A stretch of 64,000 bases of DNA from Dallia pectoralis (Eukaryota > Chordata > Actinopteri > Esociformes > Umbridae), in assembly GCA_029465975.1 (NCBI GenBank), contig CM055745.1, forward strand, positions 6,617,915 to 6,681,914. Direction: 5' to 3'. How positions within the stretch are numbered: position 1 is the first letter of the stretch; each line of letters begins with the position of its first letter. The notes beneath the pieces were generated by a model. The model made no database searches and was not told the origin of the DNA. It saw only the letters and a program-made list of their open reading frames with translations. The translations under genes were made by a program, and so were the position numbers. Positions 32,554-45,200 of the stretch are shown one piece after another.

Positions 32554-33499
32554 TACAGCATCCATATTAGGAACTCTATCCTTTCTCCCCAGAAACTCCG
32601 TCCTCCCTCCACCTCAGACATCATCCCTCCCCCAGTCAAACGTCACCCCTCGCTTGGTCAAGTATCAGCTCTCTCTTTCTCAAACATCACCTGTTGAAGC
32701 TATAAAGGCCTCATTATGCTTCTGCGTCAACTCCACGGCGTAGCTACGCCGTCGCTCCTACGGCGTCGTGGCCGTTTTATGGTTCTGCCTCGGGTTGCGT
32801 TGCACTTCACATCCAGACGTATAATCTGACCAATCACAGCCCTTGTGGTCTGCGTCGCCTCGACGTGTAGTTACAATTTTTTGGAGGTGCACGTCGAGCT
32901 ACGGCGTAGGGGTTGGAGAGGGGTTCGCCGTCGATTCGACGCAGAAGCATAAAACAGGCTTAAGTCCTCCCCTTGTCATTCCTCACTCCTCATCTAGTCA
33001 TTCGTCACTCCTCCTCTAGTCATTCCTCACTCCTCCTCTAGTCAATGACGAATGACTAGAGGAGGAGTGCGGAATGACAAGGGGAGGACTTAAGCCTGTT
33101 TTATGCTTCTGCGTCGAATCGACGGCGAACCCCTCTCCAACCCCTACGCCGTAGCTCGACGTGCACCTCCAAAAAATTGTAACTACACGTCGAGGCGACG
33201 CAGACCACAAGGGCTGTGATTGGTCAGATTATACGTCTGGATGTGAAGTGCAACGCAACCCGAGGCAGAACCATAAAACGGCCACGACGCCGTAGGAGCG
33301 ACGGCGTAGCTATGCCGTGGAGTTGACGCAGAAGCATAATGAGGCCTTTATAGCTTCAACAGGTGATGTTTGAGAAAGAGAGAGCTGATACTTGACCAAG
33401 CGAGGGGTGACGTCTGACTGGGGGAGGGATGATGTCTGAGGTGGAGGGAGGACGGAGTTTCTGGGGAGAAAGGATAGAGTTCCTAATATGGATGCTGTA
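32554..33499. repeat. 0.95-kb near-perfect palindrome containing two inverted MITE copies
   Basis: Position 32554 pairs with 33499 and the pairing runs inward to a centre near 33027 with almost no spacer. I noticed only single-base differences (e.g. GTAGCTACGCC against GTAGCTATGCC) and a small offset of a TCCTCCTCTAGTCATTCC repeat at the centre. Each arm holds a roughly 250-bp element with inverted ends (GGCCTCATTATGCTTCTGCG and AAGCCTGTTTTATGCTTCTG). The palindrome extends about 140 bp beyond the MITE on each side, so it is a segmental inverted duplication rather than simple TIR pairing. Confidence 0.9.
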
Positions 33500-34629
33500 C
33501 ACTGGGTTTTAACGTTCGCAAAGCATGAACTAATTGCCGAAGCTGCATCTCATATATCCGAACATTTACCAATGTGTCTGAACGCTGACTTCCTAGGGAC
33601 TGACAAAGCGAAACGTCCAACCTATATTCACATTAATTCCAGGCGCAGCTCGGAGACACCTCCTTCACGGGTCAACCTCTTCTCGCTACAGCTGAGCTTG
33701 TCAGCGCCTGGTCCTGTATTTTATCACCACATCTGATTTAGTCACTGCAGGATTGTTTAATTCTATTTTCACCTGTCACCTCCTCTGCGTTTGTGATCCC
33801 GCCCTTCCCGAGGTGCCGGTGGGAACCAAAGTCTCGGATCAAATTAGAAGCTACGAAACATGTTAAAGTGACATTTTCGCGAGTGCTGGTAAACACAACC
33901 ATCGGCAACCCAGTCAAGCCTGGCATGGCCTACTGCTGTGCTGCGTGGGAGCTGAGGCAGGAGCAGAGAGACCAGGGGCATGCAGATTTAACCCAATTTC
34001 GACTCCGGGAGAAGACAAGCTGCGAAAAGGCAGACAGGCAATTCTAAAGCTATTACTCTCGATGCGTATCCTTCTGGCAGTTACAGGTGCACTGGGGGGT
34101 GCGTGATAACTCCAAACCTTATCAACATGATACCCTCCTAATAAAATGGACTTCCTACATTATGTACATATTCGATCAGGAAACAGATTCCTCACTCTGA
34201 TTTTTTTTTTTAAGTGTGGGTAATCAGTGAGAGTGAGGGAATTTCGGTTTTGAGGTAATGAAATGTAAACACTCTTGCAGTTGCCGCAGCTGTTGATGTT
34301 GTTGTGTATATCGAGTTCAGAGATTTCTCAGCGTCTTCTGGGCTTGTCCTCAAGAGGAGCTATTCTCCCTTTGATATCACCACCTCTGCTTCGGGGTTCA
34401 TGTAGGCAACTAGACGAGCCGAGATTTTTCATTCATCTTTTCAGCTCACCAAATTCATTCTTAGAGGTTAGTGCTTTAATTAAGGTTTTCACAGCATTTT
34501 TATGGAAGGCCATCGCTGAAGGCTTTATGGTAAAAAAATCTATTTAACATTTTAAGGGTATTCATCCATGCTCAATCAAGGTTTACCAGCAGGATGTTGT
34601 CCTATTACAGTAGCTATGTGCTATGAGTA
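33500..34629. other. Intergenic, no gene seen
   Basis: Mixed-composition DNA. Open frames of 62-90 codons on both strands have no recognisable motif. A T-run lies at 34200. Confidence 0.35.
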
Positions 34630-35720
34630 GACAGGGTATTTAGAATTGAAGAGGCAGAGTCTTTTAGAATTGTAGCGGCAAAGTCTTTTAGAATTGAAGA
34701 GGCAGAGTCTTTTAGAATTTAAGAGGCAGAGTATTTTAGAATTTAAGAGGCAGAGTCTTTTAGAATTTAAGTGGCAGAGTATTTAGAATTTAAGAGGCAA
34801 AGTATTTTAGAATTTAAGTGGCAGAGTCTTTAGAATTTAAGAGGCATAGTATTTAAGAATTTAAGAGGCAGAGTCTTTTAGCATTTAAGAGGCAGAGTCT
34901 TTTAGCATTTAAGAGGCAGAGTCTTTAGAATTTAAGAGGCAGAGTCATTTAGAGTTTAAGTGCCAGAGTCTTTAGAATTGAAGTGGCAGAGTCTTTAGAA
35001 TTGAAGAGGCAGAGTCTTTTAGAATTTCAGAGGCAGAGTATTTTAGAATTTAAGAGGCAGAGTCTTTTAGAATTTAAGTGGCAGAGTCTTTAGAATTTAA
35101 GAGGCAAAGTATTTTAGAATTTAAGTGGCAGAGTCTTTTAGAATTTAAGAGGCAGAGTCTTCAGAATTGAAGCGGCAGAGTCTTCAGAATTGTAGCGGCA
35201 AAGTCTTTTAGAATTTAAGAGGCAGAGTCTTTAGAATTGTAGCGGCAAAGTCTTTTAGAATTTAAGAGGCAGAGTATTTTAGAATTTAAGAGGCAGAGTC
35301 AAAGTCTTTTTTAAGTGCCAATTTAGAAGAGCAGAGTCTTTTGAATTTAAGAGGCTGAGTATTTTAGAATTTAAGAGGCAGAGTCTTTTAGAATTTAAGA
35401 GGCAGAGTCTTTAGAGTTTAAGTGGCAGAGTCTTTAGAATTGTAGCGGCAGAGTCTTTAGAATTGAAGAGGCAGAGTCTTTTAGCATTTAAGAGGCAGAG
35501 TCTTTAGAATTGTAGCGGCAAAGTCTTTTAGAATTTAAGAGGCAGAGTATTTTAGAATTTAAGAGGCAGAGTCTTTTAGCATTTAAGAGGCAGAGTCTTT
35601 TAGCATTTAAGAGGCAGAGTCTTTAGAATTTAAGAGGCAGAGTCATTTAGAGTTTAAGTGCCGGAGTCTTTAGAATTGAAGCGGCAGAGTCTTTTGAATT
35701 TAAGAGGCTGAGTCATTGAA
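34630..35720. repeat. 23-bp AT-rich minisatellite (~47 copies)
   Basis: Units of 20-24 bp of the type TTTAGAATTTAAGAGGCAGAGTC with many variants (GTAGCGGCAAAG, GCATTTAAGAG). Variant blocks recur in the same order, e.g. around 34860-34990 and 35570-35690, indicating larger segmental duplications inside the array. Confidence 0.9.
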
Positions 35721-36400
35721 ATTGAAAAAGAACAGTATTTAGAATTGACACATCGTCCAGCAACCTATGCAACTCTTCAGAGGGATGATGGACCTCACAG
35801 ACTCCTGCAATAATATTGTTTCTACAATGGCTTGATTAAAACATCGATCTCAGCACAACCATGGAATTAAGATTAAGGTAAATCAGACTCCACCCCACAA
35901 TAAGCCAAAACCACTGACTTAGTCAAGTCTGAGTTTAACGTGTTCAGTGATATTGCAGATCTCCCTTTAGAGACATTTTGAGAGATAATAAATCCAATCC
36001 CTGGTGCACTTCCCAGGGGAAATAGTCTAGGGAAATAATATATCGTCAGGATTTTTGTGTTTACCAGTTCACAGAGAAGTGTGCAGTGCCTTAGTACTCG
36101 TTAACATAAGGAGGTTCCCTGGGGCTGACAAGCTGGAGCCTAGTTAACTTGTTTGTGTAGCAACATGTGTTGCTGGCTCAGTGACCCATATTCTTTTATA
36201 GAACTCTACTGTCTGAGGCAATTCCTAGAGTAGTGGAGGTGTTTCATTTTATACCTTCATGCCTTAATGCCAATATCTGTGGTTAAAAACTATATTTCTG
36301 ATCAAATGTAGAATATTGTAGCGGAATGGGTCCAGTTTTAATGTGAATCTTGAAGTGCATACAAATGCAATTCTGGGCTTGATTTTGGCTCTACGCCAAA
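35721..36400. other. Intergenic, nothing recognised
   Basis: Unique intergenic sequence between the AT-rich array and a transposon relic. Confidence 0.3.
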
Positions 36401-37085
36401 TATACAACACTTTCTGAAAGAATTCAGACCTCTTAATTCTCACCCAGTTGTGTTGTGTTATAGACTTAATGTAGAATTGATTCAATATGAAAATGCAGTC
36501 ACTGCGTTGAGAAGCATCCCCATGGCATGATGCAGTTGCCACCATACTGCAACATGTTTTCTGAGCTAAGCAGTCAAACCTTGCAGTTTGATTTTGTCTC
36601 AAGAGACCATAGAGTCTTGCTCATGATCTTAACAGTTATTCTGGGGTATTCGGTAAGCCTTTTAGCTAGCCACTCTACATTAAATGCCTGATTAAAGCGC
36701 TGCAGAGATTGTTATACTTCTGATAGGTTCTCCCAAATCTGAACAATTGTGTTCTTGGTCACCTCCCTGACCAAAGCAATTCTGGCCTGCTGACTTAGTA
36801 TGGCCCCGACTGCAGGAATCATCTTGGCGGTTTCAAACTTCTTTCATTTCACAGAAATGAATCTAACTGTGCTTCTATTTTAAACTTCTCCAGATCAACG
36901 CCACAACGCAATTCTATCTCAGAGGTCTACAGAGAGTCTACCGTGATCTACATGGCTTGGCTTTTGCTCTGACAAGCAACATATGGGACCCTACTTGGAC
37001 AAGCGTGTGCTTTACCTTTAGTCATGTTCAATCATTTACACTTTAATTAAGTCTGAAAAGCAACAAGATTTCGAGAAAGTGTGAA
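36400..37085. mobile_element. Tc1/mariner-type relic, antisense to its transposase
   Basis: Antisense Tc1 signatures: TTCTGAAAGAATTCAGACC, CATGGCATGATGCAGTTGCC, GTTCTTGGTCACCTCCCTGA, CCAAACTTCTT-like text at 36835, and CATGGCTTGGCTTTTGCTCT. They occur in the order expected for a minus-strand copy. Many indels; dead. Confidence 0.65.
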
Positions 37086-40000
37086 GAGTCTGTAGATGCA
37101 CTGTGAATCTCATCGGAGATGTGAAACCGTGAAAGATGGTTCGTATATTGTTTTCCATAGAACATCGATCCTAGCAATCGATAGGTGTCAAAACTGACAC
37201 TGATTTCTAATTTAGCAATTATAATTTAGTGTTCCGAAAACCAGGATTGCCTTACTTTACAGAAATAGCCTGTCTGCCTTTTGATATTAGAAAAGCAAAA
37301 ATCCAAGCCACCATGAATCTGTTTTGTTTACTGGGGATATAATGTATGCATACAGCAGCGTGAATACTTAAACCATAATGCAATCACTCAATGCATTTTG
37401 CATTAAAAAGTAGGACAGGAATCTGAAAGTAAAACGACGAGCACTCTCCTCTGTTTATTTACAACTCATACACTCTTACAGAGCCTTTCAGAATCTCTCA
37501 CTGATCACTTATCAATGTGAAAACGGCGAACAATAGCAGAAGAATACAGGATTGCGTATTACTTGATACGGCAGAGATATGATCACTATAATTGCCACAA
37601 ATAAGTGAAATAAGCTGCGAAATAAGTTCAGACCTGAATGAATTATGAGTGCTGCCAGAGTTGTTCTTTCTATGTGATTATGTATTGACTTCTTTCTTAC
37701 ATAATGTGTGTTGTGGTGTATTGCGAACAGCCTGTCACTGTGAAGAATAAAAAATGTGTTCATAAGCGAATGGAATACTCAGGTTTCCTGAGAGGTTTAA
37801 AGCTCAGGTATCTACAGATTACTTACTGGAAAGGTCGGCGAATACCCAGCGGGTGTGTCGAAAATATAAGGGGAGGACGGTTTCTGCAGTGGCGTGGAGG
37901 TTATTAAGGATTAGAAAAATATCATCTTCTCGATATGAACCGATTCCATATGCAGGTTCATGGTGTGTGAGGGTACATGCAGAAGGTCAGATGGGCTGGA
38001 GTGTTCCCATCGAATCCCTCTGAGGTCCACGCGAGTGATAAAGAAGGACAAGGACACAGACATGTACGTCTCTGTTTATTAACGGAGGAGTGAGTGATGC
38101 GATCTGTATTTAATTGCTCCATCCACACAAGCCTCTGAGAAGTGAGTAATCCAGTGACAAACAGATCGGGAAACGTGATCAACGTCTTCCCGAGCTGCCT
38201 TACATGAGAAAAATGTTGGCTTTCATAAGGTTCCACGCTGTCCCGTTTTTCTTATGTCACGGCACATTCACAAGTAAAGGTAAGACCTTGACAACACCAC
38301 GAAAAAAAACAGGATTCTTCCCAATGCATAGGATTATACAGCTAGAATACAGTATTTCAACATGTTTAATTTCTCTTTTGTACAAAGGTATACGTCATAG
38401 GAAACAAAAAAACTAAAATAACTGCACAGCAGTAAGAAAGGTAATTGTCGAGTATATAGATACGGCCAATTATTATACACACATAGGAACAGCTTAGAAT
38501 CACGTGTCAAAATACACCGTCGGAACAGTTTCCGCTATTTACTCAATGCTCTACATTAGTAACATTTTTTGTCTTATGTCTAATTTAGGAAAGCCAGACA
38601 TTTTAGTGGAAACCCATCTACGGTCGGCCTTTGCTTTACACCTGTTTATTTGGGCTACAGCCACCATAGGCCTACTCTAAGCACACACTACAGACACCCA
38701 AAATAAACATACACATCAAATGTGCCACCGCGGAAATGATACTGAAATGTTTCCCGCCGATTGGCACGCTATGGCTGCAGCGGACGCCTAGTATTTGACA
38801 ACACACGTATATCACAATCGCAATTACATTGCTGTGTCTTCTATTACTATAATCGCTTAGTTATAATCACCAATATAAACAATATTATCCTTTAAGGCAC
38901 GTTTTGGTTAAAGAAAGGCTTGAAAAAAGCTTTTGCATCACTCCGTCAGGAGCGGAATCTGCCGTGGTAAACAGGAGCAGTGTGAGAGGACGCAGCCAGT
39001 GGTCAGCGTGCAATTAAGATCAAACGTAATCCTCCCCGCTGACGCCGTTACGCCGAGCGCCACTCTGTTCTGTGCTGAATGGGAAGTGCCAAATGTGGCT
39101 TGGCCAGGGTGCCATGCTAACCGCTGTGGAGGCAGGCAAGAAGGCCGGCAGGCACAGGCTCTGTGCAAACCGAACTCTACCAAAGGCAGAAATATCACTA
39201 ACATTCTGGGGTCTGGGACAGAAACGCCCGAACAGACAATGGACCACACACTGACTGAATTCAGGGAGCTTGTCAACTCAAACATCGGCGGTCAGAAGTG
39301 TGTGATGAGTATTGAAAGCGTCCATAAAGCGCAGGGTAACGAATGTCAATGGCAGAAGTCCTATAAAACAATTAGCAACTGATACCAGGCACCAACTCAA
39401 TTTACGCACTTCGAGATTATTTGTGACAAGCGCGATAGAAATTGAATAAATTATTTTAGAGCAACTCGTTATTATGTATATGAACTACCTTGCCTTGTGT
39501 CACATCGTACCAATGATGGCGTAAAAAAAATCAATAAAAACAAGAAAACACGTACCACTCTATTTAGTACCGTTCAAAGCTTAAATGCAACTAGTAATAA
39601 ACACATGTTATAACTGCGATAATTTGGCATTAGGAAACACAAGAATATTAACAGTTTGAAACACAGACCTAATTAGTTGCGGATATCTACAAAATTTTAT
39701 ATTTTTCTCTATATATCTTTTTTTTTACCAAGTAATGAAGTATTGTTGCTTCGCTCCCGTAAATAATATATATAAATGTAAAAGTTATATGCACACACAA
39801 CTGCTAAAAAGCGTGGTTTCAATTGGAATTGCCCTTGTTTTCAAAAGACAAGCTACGTTTTTCTAGTTAAAATATCAAATTGATCAGAAATACAGTGTAG
39901 ACATTGTTAACGTAATTAAATAACAACTGTACCAAACGGCTGATTGTTAAAGGAATATCTACATAGGGCCTTTATTAGCAACCATCAGTCCTGAGATCTA

Positions 40001-40150
40001 ATGGCACGTTGTGTTTGCTAATCCAAGTTGATCATTTTACATCAATCGATTGATCGTTATGTTGGTTGAGCTGAAAACTGTTACAACTGTATTTCTTAGA
40101 CTATTTGCGTATCCGGCGGATCAACAATTATGGGTTTGATTAGAGGCCTT
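37086..40150. other. Intergenic, no gene supported
   Basis: Three kilobases without recognised coding or repeat content. The longest frame (38933-39382, plus) has no identifiable motif and an uneven composition. The region could hold regulatory elements, but nothing in the sequence alone proves it. Confidence 0.35.
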
Positions 40151-40179
40151 AAAGGACAGACACTATATTCCCTATTTAA

Positions 40180-40425
40180 ACTAATTCCATGTATGTTTTC
40201 ATGGAAAAGACAAGGAGATTTCTAAGTGACCCAAAACTTTTGAACGATAGATATTACATTAAAAACAGCCATTTCTAGCAAGGATAATGAGTTGCTACAT
40301 TTACAACATGTACATTGTATTTCTGATGAAATTGGTCAGAAACATCAATAATGGACAAAATGGCTTTTTTTCTTTCAAAAGCAAGGACATTTCGAAGTGA
40401 CCACAGAATTTAGAATAGTTAGTAG
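40180..40425. mobile_element. Short Tc1-type terminal relic
   Basis: TTCTAAGTGACCCAAAACTT then TTGAACGATAG, and an inverted-looking counterpart near 40385 (ACATTTCGAAGTGACCACAG), match the terminal sequence of common fish Tc1 elements (AAGTGACCCCAAACTTTTGAACGG). No transposase. Confidence 0.55.
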
Positions 40426-40699
40426 TTTAATAACCATTGAGATAATAGGTATTGCAGGTATTGCACGATTTATGGTTCCGTAGTGTCAGAGAAAAATGCA
40501 ATGTAAGATAACATCTATGTGTTAATGCTATATAGAATATATTATACGAATTTCGGATTTGAGGGGATTCGAAGAAACAAAAAAACATTATTGCCGAAAA
40601 CTAACTGTCAAAAGTTAAAATGGCAGATTTTAGGATACATTTCTTTTCAGTATTTATGCCTCAGGTAAATATTCTGGGCCTTCTGCAACATTTGGGACA

Positions 40700-41000
40700 A
40701 TACGTTATTTTCTATTGGCTGTACTAGAAAAGTTAGAATTTGAATGAAACATTTACAATCAGGGTAAAGTACAAATTCTGTCCATTTAATTGTATTTTTG
40801 TACATATTATTTTAAAGAAGTTAGTGACAACACTTTCCATACATAGTCAGTCAACCACTATATATTTGGCCGCGTATCATTTGCAATAACTACCTGAATT
40901 CTGTGAGCCATTGACCTCATTGGACACCGGGGATATTTTCTGGTGATAATCTGCCAGGCTTATACTGCAGCCATCTTTGGTGTCTCTGTTTTTAGATGTT
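40700..41000. mobile_element. Dispersed-repeat relic
   Basis: The text TTTGGCCGCGTATCATTTGC, CTGAATTCTGTGAGCCATTG and CCAGGCTTATACTGCAGCCA resembles a dispersed fish DNA-transposon segment. Class and ends are uncertain. Confidence 0.35.
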
Positions 41001-42232
41001 TTCTGTACTCCCATTTATACACATGCTATTAACTGCTTTTACATTTATATCGTTAGCACATATATTCATTCATTATTATGCTATTATTATCCTGGCTGTG
41101 TGGATGTTCCGCGCCTTGTTCGACAAATTTCATTGTTCAGAATGACGCGGTTCTATTCAGTGCGTTTGACAATAGAACACTTTGACTTTTGCCTTACTCC
41201 CACGCTCATGTAGGTTGAAAGAGAAGATTTCGTTTTATGCGTTGTCTTTTGTAAATGCTAAATTTTCAAGTCAAATACAGAAATACCCCCAAATATGAGG
41301 GGTGAATTTGTATTCTTTAACCTCAAAGTACTTGCTTGACAGAAAAAATCCAAACACATGTCGTACAAAACCATATGAACAACTAAATGTTTAGCAAAGG
41401 GTTACCTGTGTAATATTGATCATTGAGTACAAAGACCCAAAGGTGTATGGGTAGAAAAAAACAGCCAATAAGCTCGGAGCCATGTGAAACAGCGACCAAT
41501 CATTAGGGAGATCAAAATCCCTATTGGAGGCCAGCGATTTCAGAGAAGTTAATGTAGTTCGTTAGCCTGTCCCAATCAAGACCCTGTAGTTTTTGCGGAG
41601 GAGTTCAGCGGGTGAACAGGCTTTTGTGTTTGTGTGATTGGTGGAGATTGTAATGACAGACAGGGCATCACACACACACCCAAACCCATATTCAAACACT
41701 GGCTACACACACACACAACTCACACCACAAGGCGGCCCATTTAAAAAGACAATTTCTCCTTATATAGCTTTCCGCAAAAAGACTGCACGATAAAAAAAAT
41801 ATATAATACACTTCTGAAAAACCTCTTACATGGGAAGTTTATGTAACACATCTGATTATCGACACGGGGGGCTTATCGATCACAACACTGGGCCCGTGTT
41901 GCATTGTGGGTAAGGTGAGAGATGGCGTCGTGATGACTACCTGTTTCAGTTTGGTGAGTGGAATTAAGGCGTCAGAACCCTCCCCTAACTAATCTGCCGC
42001 GTTGCTTCCCTGGTTCCACACAACTCTGGAGACCCTAAACCGTCTCTAATTCTTGGCCTGCTGTGTTGAAGGTGTCGACATCATCATCATCATCCACACC
42101 CAGCAGGGCCGCCCTCCTCCGATTCTCTATTCCGCCGGTAGAAATAAGCCCCCATGGACTCTGCCGGTACTATCTCCCCTCTCCCCTCCCATTCCCTCTC
42201 CCCCCTTTCCTGGTTCCCCTCCCTCTGCTGGG
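41001..42232. other. Downstream flank and 3' UTR of plxnb2
   Basis: Downstream (minus strand) of the plxnb2 stop. The first few hundred bases should be 3' UTR. I found no clear minus-strand AATAAA close to the stop, so the poly(A) site is not placed. A CA-rich patch lies near 41665-41730. Confidence 0.4.
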
Positions 42233-45200
42233 TCAGAGATCTGTCACTGTGTTCTCCAGGGCGGCGGCTATCTGCTGCAGCCTCAGAGTGAGCTGTTTAC
42301 TCTGGGCTGCCGGGTCCTCGTCTAGGGACTGGATGATCTGTAGGGAGACGGGGGGAGAGCAGGAGGAAGGAGGAGGGAGGGATAGGAGACAGAGAGTGTT
42401 GCAGGAGAAGGAGAGAGCACTGCCATCAGATCACCAGTCAGAGGGAACTTGAAAAAAACTTTTAATGACAGAGGACACTTAAAAATAAACAAAAAATACC
42501 ATGCAATTTGCCATTTTAAGTGCCAAAAAAACTATTTTCATCTAAAAGTCACTGCAATAGCTCAATCTGGCGATTTGAAAATCAAAAGCAGCAGTTGGTC
42601 GACGCGGCGCTCTACGGGAGGGACTGGCAGCTTACCCCGTCGTAGTACTTGCTGGCGTACTGGTAGAGCTGATACAGGGCCACTTGAGTATTCAGCTTGT
42701 CTGTGTGAGTCTAGCGGGGGGAGACAACAAACGGTTCACAGATGCATGAAACAAACCACGCCAAAGACTAGCAAATGTCACCTTCGCCAACACCTTAAAA
42801 ACAGAGCACCCGCTGACATTGGCTGTTCTGGGAACAGCGTTCTCCACACCCGGGGCATTTCGACACAGGTCCAGGAGGACCAAACTGTTTCACGTATTTG
42901 TTTTGCCTGCAAGTCACTTGCACTCACCCGGGCTTTGTGTGTTTGAAAGATACAGAGGAGAAAACGACATCGCTCACCTTTGCAGGAAACACCGTTTTGA
43001 CCGGGGCTGATAGGAGGCCCACTAACTAGGAATTAGTGTGCCATTTAGGATGCGGGCGTGAGTCTTACCCGAGACACCTCTGCCAGATGAGTGTTCATGT
43101 CCTGGTCACTGACCGATACCATCTGCCTGATGCCCTTGTAGTAACTAGATGGACAAGCGAGAAGATCACAATCACTACAGAGACACACTGTTACAAGATC
43201 ACAATCTCTACAGAGAACACAGAGACACACTGTTACAAGATCACAATCACTACAGAGAACACAGAGACACACTGTTACAAGATCACAATCACTACAGAGA
43301 ACACAGAGACACACTGTTACAAGATCACAATCACTACAGAGAACACAGAGACACACTGTTACAAGATCACAATCACTACAGAGAACACAGAGACGTGAAG
43401 CGGGAATGAAAATGACTGCCTCTGCGTTAACCGCTGGCAACGCTTACTCGTCGACCATCTTCTTGTAGGTGGAGATCTCTTTTGCGTAGAGTAGCTTGTT
43501 ACTCGGAGAGTCCTAGATGGATGGGGCGGGGGGGAGAAAAATTTAAGTAAATCATAGATCTGTTCTGTTCTCACAGACTTCCTGGGGATTTCGACCGACC
43601 AAACATCTCCCTCCTCTTCCTCTGGACTCACCCGGCTCAGTTTGTGCTCACTCTTCGTGCAGGCGTCCATGAACGTCTGGGCAATGACGGACAGCGACGC
43701 GTCCACCACCTCCGTCACGTGGACGTCAAAGATAAAGTGAGGGTTCTTCAGGATGTTCACCCAGAACCTCAGAGGCAAACTGGCGGGAACAGAGAGACCA
43801 CATCACTTACAACAATCGTCCTACAACTTCAGAATGAACATGTGCCGCCTGAATCCCAGCAAATAAGGGTCATTGATCTGTGAAGGTCACGTTCGCAGGA
43901 ACGTAATGTTTAGTGTCAAACTCAATATGAGCGTAGCAAAGCGTTCCTCTATTAATGGTTCTGTGGTTCCGAAACATCAGTAAATTACACGGCGAGGAGT
44001 GAAAGGAAAGCAAATAAGCGTGCGCTAATGAGAATTCCGTAGAAAACAAACAGACGTCCATATAAATCCCGGAATACACGGGCAGTCCTGAATATCAAAC
44101 AATCCCGAATTAGCTTCCGAGAGCTTCTCTCTGATCACTTTTCAGGCTGGGTCGATGGAGACCGACCGGCATAGGAATTCATGTCGGCTTTTAACACCTC
44201 CCGGGACGCCGGGAAAACAACAGCAGAGCAAAAAAAACAATGCGATATAACTCTACAATCAAATTAGCCGGGGACGTAATTACCATGTTTGTTTGTCGTT
44301 ACGGCTGATACACACATTCATATTTAATCCGAGCAGCCTCGGTTGGTTTGACGAACAAAACAAGTACATACCGAGCCCACCGACTGTGGCGCTGCATAAT
44401 TATGCGGCTCATCGTCCCCCCTCCCTCTCTCATCCGCACGTCAATCATCCCGATCTATACGCGACGCACAGTGTCGGATGCTTGAGCTCTAACCAACTTG
44501 ACATTAATTGCATGCACTTGATTGCCGCCGGAGCACTCAGACTCGAGGAGAGTGGAGCACATTGCGCATTTGCGATTCGCTCACTGATTACGTAGAGTAG
44601 GTGTGTTCCTTAGAGTCGCCTCAGGAAGAAGGCTTACGAGCGTCTGCGTTTGTGCGTGCGCACGTTGCATACGTGCGTGCACCTGCGGGTGTGTACCTGT
44701 TGGTCTTCCAGATGTGGACCGTCTCCTCGTCCACGTTGTCGTGTTTGCTCGCCTGCTCGTCTAGGAAGTCGAAGAAGTACTTGACTGCGGGCGGCACTAC
44801 GGCACCTGAACACAGCACGCTGCGGAAGAAGTCGTCCACGAACTGCTGCAAAGTCCCCTAGAAACACAAACAGGTCGATGGACGCAGTGAGAGCCGAGGT
44901 AGAGGCCAGCGACCCCATGGTACAGGCCAGCGATCCCCAGGGTAGAGGCCAGCGACCCCCAGGGTAGAGGCCAGCGACCCCCAGGGTAGAGGCCAGCGAC
45001 CCCAAGGGTAGAGGCCAGCGACCCCCAGGGTAGAGGCCAGCGACCCCCAGGGTAGAGGCCAGCGACCCCAAGGGTAGAGGCCAGCGACCCCCAGGGTAGA
45101 GGCCAGCGACCCCCAGGGTAGAGGCCAGCGACCCCAGGGTAGAGGCCAGCGACCCCAGGGTAGAGGCCAGTGTCCCAGGGTAGAAGCCAGTGTCCCAGGG

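Noticed and set aside
38933..39382. 149-codon plus-strand open frame
   Set aside because: No recognisable domain, an overlapping open frame on the other strand, and no splice or promoter context. Kept as unassigned intergenic DNA.
27900..42232. HDAC10, MAPK12 or MAPK11 orthologues expected from human gene order
   Set aside because: I looked for kinase and deacetylase motifs among the translations and saw none. The interval is transposon and repeat sequence. A profile search would be needed to be certain.
43036..43440. 120-131-codon frames on both strands
   Set aside because: Mostly the 42-bp array (14-residue period). Only the real plxnb2 exons 43069-43144 and 43448-43512 within or next to the region have correct splice sites and plexin sequence.
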